Made by a program: the position numbers and the translations under genes. The notes below the pieces were generated by a model that saw nothing but the letters and a program-made list of their open reading frames with translations, made no database searches and had not been told where the DNA came from. A stretch of DNA of 64,000 nucleotides, from NCBI GenBank assembly GCA_034359265.1, contig CP136897.1, positions 26,592,001 through 26,656,000 of the forward strand. Reading direction: 5' to 3'. Shown here piece by piece: positions 57,951 to 64,000 of the stretch. Each line of letters starts with the position of its first letter. The stretch's first letter is position 1. This DNA is from Canna indica (Eukaryota > Streptophyta > Magnoliopsida > Zingiberales > Cannaceae).

Positions 57951-58969
57951 CACTACAAGAAAAATGAGCATCAGTGACGAAAATTTTGTGACGGCTATAA
58001 TCCGTCACAAACTGTGACAGATTTCTAACGGATTTGTCATGGCGTGAAATGAACTTTCTTTTTTCCAAAACAGTGACAGATTTGTGACGAAAAATCCGAC
58101 ACAAAATGATTCCGTCAAAAATCAGTCACAAAATTTTTGATCAATTTGGCCTAGAATTTTTAATAAATAGCATTAGTGATAGAATAGTGACAGGTTTCAT
58201 TTATGTCACTAATTTTTCAACACTAATCAGTCACTGATTTTTTTTCTTCATATCCGTCACAGATCCGTTACTGAGCCACCACATAACAATGATAGATTAG
58301 TGACGGAAATAGAATTCCGACACAAAATTAAACTAAATATTAGTAAAACAAATTTTATCATGTTTTGTCCCACATGGGTTTAAAATGGTTTTTTACTTAT
58401 CCTTAACCATTATAAATATAATTTTTTTAGTCTCATATGGATAAATTTTTTTCTCTTCTAATTTTCTTAAATTTTATAAATTGACACCTTATGAGATCAA
58501 AAAATTTACTATCATACTATCTTTTATAAATTTATTAAAAATATTATAAAAGAATAAATAATAATATAATGTAATATCATTATTGATTATTATAATATAA
58601 TATACTATAATATAATAATATATTATTATATATTATTATATTATTATAATATATTATTATATATTATTATATTATTATAATATACTGTATTAGAAAAATA
58701 TATAATATAATATAGTTGATATATTTTTATTAATAAAAATTATAATTAATATCATAATTAGTTATAGAAAATTTATTTTCGGTCATCGATATCAGTGACG
58801 GATTTGTGACGGATACATCCGTCACAGAAGAGCAAATGAAGCATTAGCTATGAGACTTTCAACGACGGAATTTGTGACGGAAATTTCCATCACTGATACC
58901 CTTCAGTGACGGATTTTCAAGCATCAGTGATGGATTTTTTCGTCAATGGTGCCTATTTTTCTTGTGGTG
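57951..58969. mobile_element. Small non-autonomous CACTA element, 1.0 kb
   Basis: Left end CACTACAAGAAAAATGAGC and right end (reverse) CACCACAAGAAAAATAGGC, with CAA duplicated (57948-57950 and 58970-58972). Both ends carry GTGACGGA/TCCGTCAC subterminal repeats (57970-58320; 58785-58950). The core at 58400-58760 is AT-rich and non-coding. One base of the right terminus departs from the CACTA consensus. Confidence 0.85.
58540..58745. repeat. AT-only palindromic tract
   Basis: Nearly pure A/T with alternating TATTATTATA and TATAATATA units; can fold on itself repeatedly. Lies in the core of the small CACTA element. Confidence 0.8.
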
Positions 58970-60589
58970 CAATTTTTTTGAGTCAATGATTTAATTTGTC
59001 ATTTTCATAATTCTTTTCAGTCATTTAGACAAAAAGTATGAGTTACATACCATTAACTGTTTTGAATGAGAATATAATGTCAATGCATTATTTGAGTTAC
59101 ATACCATTTACATTATATAATCTTAATGATGACATCAAAATTGTATGAGCTACATACCATTAACCTCGATCACATTATTTGGCTTTCTCTTTCTCCAAAT
59201 ATATACACCAAAATTTAAAATTTGTAGAATTTTTGGCACCTTTGGCCAAAGCAAAGTTAACTGAGTTCTTAGCTCTTGTGCTCTTCTACAGTTTTACACT
59301 TCAACTCACAAAAGAAAACATAAAAACAAAAGCCCTAAACATATATTGGTTCTATAATAATAAAACCAATATATGTTTTGCAATATGTTTACTATATGTT
59401 TTGCAATAATAGAACCAATATATGTTTTGCCAATAATAAAGAATCTAGTAGAACCCATCTTTGCTATTGTAACTCCTTATTCGCAATATGTTTTCATTGC
59501 AAAGTAATTTTTGCATTAGACATGTGTCTATGGTGCATGGACATGTTCTCATTGGATGCAAGCTTTTGCAATAGTACTTGTTTTCTCATTCAGTTTATGG
59601 TTCAGGGCCAAGAAAGTACTACACAGGTGATGAATAAGTTCTCTGATGCTTTGGAATTTCAAGATAGTGTGCATTTGATTATTTTCTTTTTATTATGCAC
59701 TATCCTTTTTCAATTTAATCTAGAACATTAATTATCTGGGCATGTAGTAACCTATGTTCATATTGAAATGCTTAGAAGTTGAAAATTGCTTTTGGTGAAA
59801 TGAAGAATCAAGTTGAATGCAATAAAAAAAATTTGGGAAAAAGACCATCAAAAACTTGGTAAGAAAATAATCATTCTATATATTTTAGATATGGATCAGG
59901 GATTTTTCAATTAGCTTATCTGCTTGACTCTATGTCATCACTACAGAAAAGTCATATACAAGGTCTCAAAGTAAATACTTCTTCATATTTGAAATTGCTT
60001 GAAGAAAATTGATTACTTTATAATCAAGTGCTAGATCTTAAAGTTAATTGTTAAGATATTTATTTCTCCTTGGCAATAAAGTTGTAAGCTTCATGAACTT
60101 ATACTTTTCATATGTAATATTAGGGTTTATTGTCGAGTGAGGCCATTCCTATCAAAACAATCTGATAGAAAATCAACTGTTGAACATATTGGAGAAAATG
60201 GCAGTAGAACATGTCCGAATTTTATTTTGCTTTCATGGACCAGATGAAAGATGCAATAAAGATGGATATGATAGTTGCTTTCATGGAAGAGATGAAAGGA
60301 AAGAATTTGCGAAGATAGATCTTGATTTATGTATGAATTAGTAGAACATGTTCGAAATTTATTTTGTAGTTGAAATTTTTATGTAATGAGATTGATACTT
60401 TATTAGATGTGTTTTTTGTAATGGACCATGTAGTAATACTTTATGAATTTTGTAATAGATATATTACAAAATAAATGATGACATGTATTTTTTGTCTTTA
60501 TATGCTTCTTAAGATTTATGTAAATATAATTAAATTATAAAAAATATTAGATTTTATATCCATATTATAATAAATTTTAGTAGGGGTCA
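58970..60589. other. CACTA-1 right interior, no recognised gene
   Basis: AT-rich. 59040-59165 repeats GAGTTACATACCATTAAC-like phrases three times, and 59340-59440 repeats ACCAATATATGTTTTGC. Open frames at 59179 and 59378 overlap these repeats. An exon-like stretch at 60140-60340 (AGATGAAAG repeats) is unidentified. Confidence 0.35.
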
Positions 60590-60742
60590 CGAAAAAAAAT
60601 CTATAAAAAAAAATTTAGTGGGGGTCAGCGACCCACACAAAATGTAAGAATTAGTGAGGGTCATCGATCCTCACAAAATGTAGGAATTAGTGAGGGTTGC
60701 GACTCTCACTAAAACCCTATACGACCCTCACTAAAAGCCTTT
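60590..60742. repeat. CACTA-1 right subterminal repeats
   Basis: Alternating GTGAGGGTC and GACCCTCAC/CCTCACAAAATGTA units matching the array at 22600-23165. Ends CTAAAAGCCTTT, directly followed by CACTA-3. Confidence 0.75.
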
Positions 60743-61403
60743 CACTACAAGAAAACATAGCTTCACCAACAAAATTTTTACCAACGGATATAATTTGTTG
60801 GTATTACCAACAAAATTACCAACGGATAAATAATTCGTTGGTACATTAGCATTTTTTTTTCGTTTCAGCCGACCAAATTTTTTTCCCCCTCTCATTTCGG
60901 TCGACCACTTTAGTTTCCCCCTCTCCCACTCGTCAAAATAATTTCTCGCGACTCTTTTTTTTCAGCCGACGCCGACAAAGCATCGTCTTCGTCTTTCTTC
61001 CCCCTCTCCCACTCGTCATCCTTCTTCCCAGGCCGCCCCGACAAAGCCATTTCTTCCTTCCCCACCGGTTCCCTCCCCGCAGACTCCTTCCCCACAGTTT
61101 CCTTCCCCGCAGCCGACAAAATTATCGGTTCAAGCTAGTCATCACAGATAGTGCGTGCAGGTTCCTTCTAATTCCCCCGTAGCTAATTCGAGCTTTTATT
61201 TCTTCCCTCCCCTTCTACAGGTTCCTTCCCTTCCTCGTGCCCTAATCCTCTGTTACTTTGTGGCGAAGCGCAGGAAGCACTCAAAGGAAGCGCAAGTAGT
61301 CACAGATAGCCGACCGACAAGTGAATTCCTTCCCGTCTACGAGTTTCAAGCGCTCGGTTTCCCATTCGATTGTGGAGGTTCGATTTTAGTTGCGATTTCA
61401 TGA

Positions 61404-62725
61404 TGTTCAGATGATTTTAGTTGCGATTTTAGTCAAATATTAGAGATGCTTTTAAATTTAGTTAATGAAGGTCAAATTTTTGTTAATGCTCGTCTCCACT
61501 CTCACCATCTACCCACATTTTTTATTAATCACAAGATCTCATATAAATATGAGATGCTTACACGATGAGATGCTTGATAATTTTCATTCTGGCATCTTTT
61601 GGCTAAGAAACAGATTCTATCCCTTGATCTAATTTAACCTGATAACACTTCATGCGTTACGTCTTCTCTTTTTAGTAACAGTTGCAAACAAAGGGCATGT
61701 ATATATCATGATTAATGAAAAATAGATTAAATAGATGTAAGCAAGTAAATGGGATGTCCAAAACAAGTGACAATGTAGAATGGAAATGGTACTGCTACAC
61801 AAGCAACAATAGCACTGCAAGCTACTGACGGAAAAGTGATGTCAATCCTGATGCATGTATGAACTAGTCAGGCATGCATGGAGTTGTTTGATTATTTGTA
61901 AACTAGTCTAGCTCGTCATATTTGTGAGTTGACTGATCAACTTTCTCTCCATCTGTAGCCACAAGTTGGGTTACAACAGATATAGAATAAGGTCATTCCT
62001 TCCTCCCCATGTGAGGAAGCCTGTAAACATTGCAAAATACACCTCATTAACTATATGAAAATTATAAGGAGAAAGAAAGAATCTAAATCAGGAACTAGTT
62101 GTGCCACCAGTTTTAAAATGGCAACAAAAAAAGGTCATTCTTGGTTTGAACTTGCTTGTACGTATTCAAGCTATCAGAATCAGAATTTATTTTTGAAGTA
62201 TTTAGTTGATACAGCACAGAACGCTTGCAAATAGGATCAGGTCAGTCTATCCATCACTAGTCATATGGTGCAAAAGAAACAAATACTACACTACATGTGC
62301 TAGAAATTTCAGACATAACAAGGCTCTATAATAAGATAGTAGAATGCATCTTGAAACTTTTTTTAGAGACTTTGAGATAGATGACCCTAGACTTGAATTG
62401 AATGGAGAAAGTTAGTAGGATTTATTTTTCACTAGTTGAGTAATAAACTACAGTTCACAGACAAAGAATTGCTTAGCTAGTTGCGTAAGTAGTCTCTAGA
62501 CTGATAAAATCATTTGCATAGCTAGTTCACTAGTTGAGTAATTAACTGTTTTGAGTAATTGTTTTGAATTTTGATTGTAGATTAAATTGCTTGTTGTTAA
62601 GTGCTAACTGATTGTAGATTAAAATGTTTTCATTTTTGAATGTGGATACATGATATTGGATGTTGGTTCTTGTTAAATTGTTTGTGTGTTCTGAATTGTT
62701 CTGATGAAATTATTCTGAAATCGGA
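61404..62725. other. Unassigned, presumably CACTA-3 interior
   Basis: AT-rich, no coding frame, RNA gene or repeat recognised. Confidence 0.3.
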
Positions 62726-62868
62726 AACTTTGGTCGGTTAATCGGACCGAACTGAAAATTTTTAGTTGATTCGGTCGGTTAACTGAAAGTTTCGGTTCGG
62801 AAAATGGTTAGGAGGTTGTGTATAAATTCGGTTCGGTTAATTTACCGAACTAACCGTTGCACACCCCT
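62726..62868. repeat. Decayed hAT-type MITE fragment
   Basis: Dense GGTTCGGTT/AACCGAAC motifs in both orientations, ending AACCGTTGCACACCCCTA. Reversed, this is TAGGGGTGTGCAACGGTT, a start common to plant hAT MITEs. The other end is not clear. Confidence 0.4.
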
Positions 62869-63567
62869 AGACGACGAAACTATTGGACGAGTCATGAATT
62901 GTATCGATGTGTTTTCCTGCTCATTGAACGATAGGTCAAATCGCGTAACACAAGCAAACACTTCTCGCAATCAGAAACCAATAATTGATCCGACAATGAA
63001 TGCAAATTTTTTGGCTAGTCCTACAAGTGATGATATCACTGTAGTGGACCAACCTGCTCGATAATCCTATAACAGAAACATAACACGTACATATACATAT
63101 ATAAAGAGATAAGTTTATAGGACTTAATTGGTTCATGGCCAGTGTAATAGTGTTGCACATCACTTTCATTGCCCATGCAGTTGGAAGAGATGATAGAATA
63201 ATGAGAAGATCTATTCCTGTAATAGAGACTATGAGAGGTTTAGCTATCAAGAGCCACTCGTGACTCTTATGCTCTTTTTTCTGGTTTATTGAGCACACAT
63301 GCACTTTAAAAGGCGTTCATCAAGAAATATGAACTGGCCTTAATTACTAAAGAGAAAGAAAATTAATTGATGTCTCAAGACTCAAGTTCCAACCTTTTGA
63401 TCGAATCCAAACCCACAAAGGTAAAACAAAGAGGGATTTATGATTCTCCCATAAGACCTAAACTGCCTCATTCATAACATATAAGTTACTGGTGATGGGA
63501 TTTATGATTAAATGAAGTTATGAAGTACATCAAAATGGAGAACATACAATCATTTGTTCCAACCTAT
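62869..63567. other. Unassigned, two short open frames
   Basis: A plus-strand frame runs 62804-63064 and a minus-strand one 62936-63304. The coding-like part after 62869 (DDETIGRVMNCIDVFSC) has no recognised family. The plus strand near 63130-63260 also reads as a short balanced frame (HITFIAHAVGRDD), unidentified. Confidence 0.3.
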
Positions 63568-63649
63568 CATCAAGTGTGTGGAAGTTGGATTAGTTTATTT
63601 TGCCATCACCAACGCAAAATAAACTGATCCAACTTCCACACACTTGATG
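63568..63649. repeat. Near-perfect hairpin, 36-base arms
   Basis: Arms 63568-63603 and 63614-63649 are reverse complements except at one position, which would be a G:U pair in RNA; the loop is 10 bases. It could be a foldback from a MITE or a small-RNA precursor. Neither role is shown by the sequence. Confidence 0.85.
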
Positions 63650-64000
63650 CATTGTAAATGATGTAACACTATGAGAAATAATATGCCATGACCTCTTGTT
63701 ATAGCATTTATTTAAGTAAAGCTCATAATTGTACAGTTGGAGTGTGAATTTACTAAATAATATGGACCATTGTAGGATGAGTATGCACGCATGGTGCCAA
63801 CTATCTTAGCTTATCGTGCACTAAGGTTAGCATTGATTCTTGAATTTTTGGTTGAAGAACGTAATGAATAGAGTATATTATGGTATTGAAAATTCATTGG
63901 TATGGCTTTTAATTGGGTGAAGAAGAATGCTTTTATCAGAAGAATGCTTTTAATTGTTCTTCTCTACTGCTTGTGTTGTTTTAAGCTTTTTTCTTGATTG
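63650..64000. other. Unassigned right edge
   Basis: AT-rich with no coding frame, repeat or RNA gene recognised. Confidence 0.4.

Larger units (their letters stand above)
22567..60742. mobile_element. CACTA-1, non-autonomous CACTA transposon holding a nested stack
   Basis: Starts CACTACAAGAAATTTAGC at 22567 inside Copia A, with subterminal arrays of GTGAGGGTCG/GACCCTCAC at 22600-23165 and again at 60590-60742. The right terminal repeat is incomplete: CTAAAAGCCTTT at 60731-60742 matches the inner part of the left terminus in reverse, and CACTA-3 starts at the next base. No transposase of its own was recognised. About 8 kb belongs to the element itself, the rest being CACTA-2 and a small CACTA element. 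It carries a captured HNH exon. Confidence 0.75.
60743..64000 (+). mobile_element. CACTA-3, left part, continues past the window
   Basis: Begins CACTACAAGAAAACATAGC with subterminal ACCAACGGAT/ATTCGTTGGTA repeats to about 60855, a set different from the other CACTA elements. A pyrimidine-rich, gene-leader-like zone follows (60870-61200), then an 82-codon open frame at 61155-61403 with no recognised domain. No right terminus is seen, so how much of 61400-64000 belongs to it is unknown. Confidence 0.6.

Noticed and set aside
62936..63304. 122-codon minus-strand open frame, considered as a plastid or membrane-protein insert
   Set aside because: No recognisable organelle gene motif; composition fits AT-rich chance reading.

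Overview
This window is repeat-dense nuclear DNA from a flowering plant. The evidence is several Ty1-copia and Ty3-gypsy retrotransposons with plant-type primer-binding sites (initiator tRNA-Met, and the Athila/Tat type), several CACTA (En/Spm) DNA transposons, 5S rRNA-derived repeats, and decayed pieces of plant genes: a RALF peptide, VAP27 exon 1, and an HNH-endonuclease exon. GC-rich coding remnants lean weakly towards a monocot, but the species cannot be named. I see no intact host gene. The only long undamaged reading frames belong to retroelements.

Layout. 1-4541 holds tandem units that pair a tRNA-like head with a 5S rRNA-like body, one of them split by a solo gypsy-type LTR (1245-3954, duplication GTGAA). 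4542-10740 holds a Sirevirus-like LTR fragment, a decayed copia pol with its 3' LTR, and a collapsed Athila/Tat-like element. That element ends exactly at codon 3 of a VAP27-like exon 1 (10741-10785) with a splice donor. 12803-16962 is a deleted Sirevirus-like element (minus strand) with a solo gypsy LTR in its LTR (13290-15746, CTCTA), fused to a RALF pseudogene (16965-17300). 17301-18837 is unassigned.

19015 to beyond 60742 is one nested stack. A short-LTR copia (A, minus) is cut by CACTA-1 (22567-60742). CACTA-1 carries a captured HNH exon and contains CACTA-2 (25262-55307, duplication AAA). CACTA-2 contains a solo gypsy LTR (26275-28838, CTATG) and Sirevirus-like Copia B (29011-51076, minus, TCTAT). 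Copia B contains a gypsy element (36864-50875, minus, ATCTA), which contains a pol-less Sirevirus-like Copia C (39443-47668, plus). A small CACTA element (57951-58969, CAA) also lies in CACTA-1. The last bases of CACTA-1 are replaced by the start of CACTA-3 (60743 onward), which runs to the window end.

How the parts work together: nothing here is an operon or pathway. The meaningful relationships are insertion order, read from target-site duplications, and dependence of damaged elements on enzymes made elsewhere. Copia C keeps an intact gag but has no recognisable protease, integrase or reverse transcriptase. CACTA-2 keeps only remnants of the second CACTA protein. The Sirevirus-like LTRs share arrays of GTCGAC-centred palindromes just upstream of a TATA box. 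Stop codons at several conserved arginine positions fit CGA-to-TGA decay of methylated DNA.
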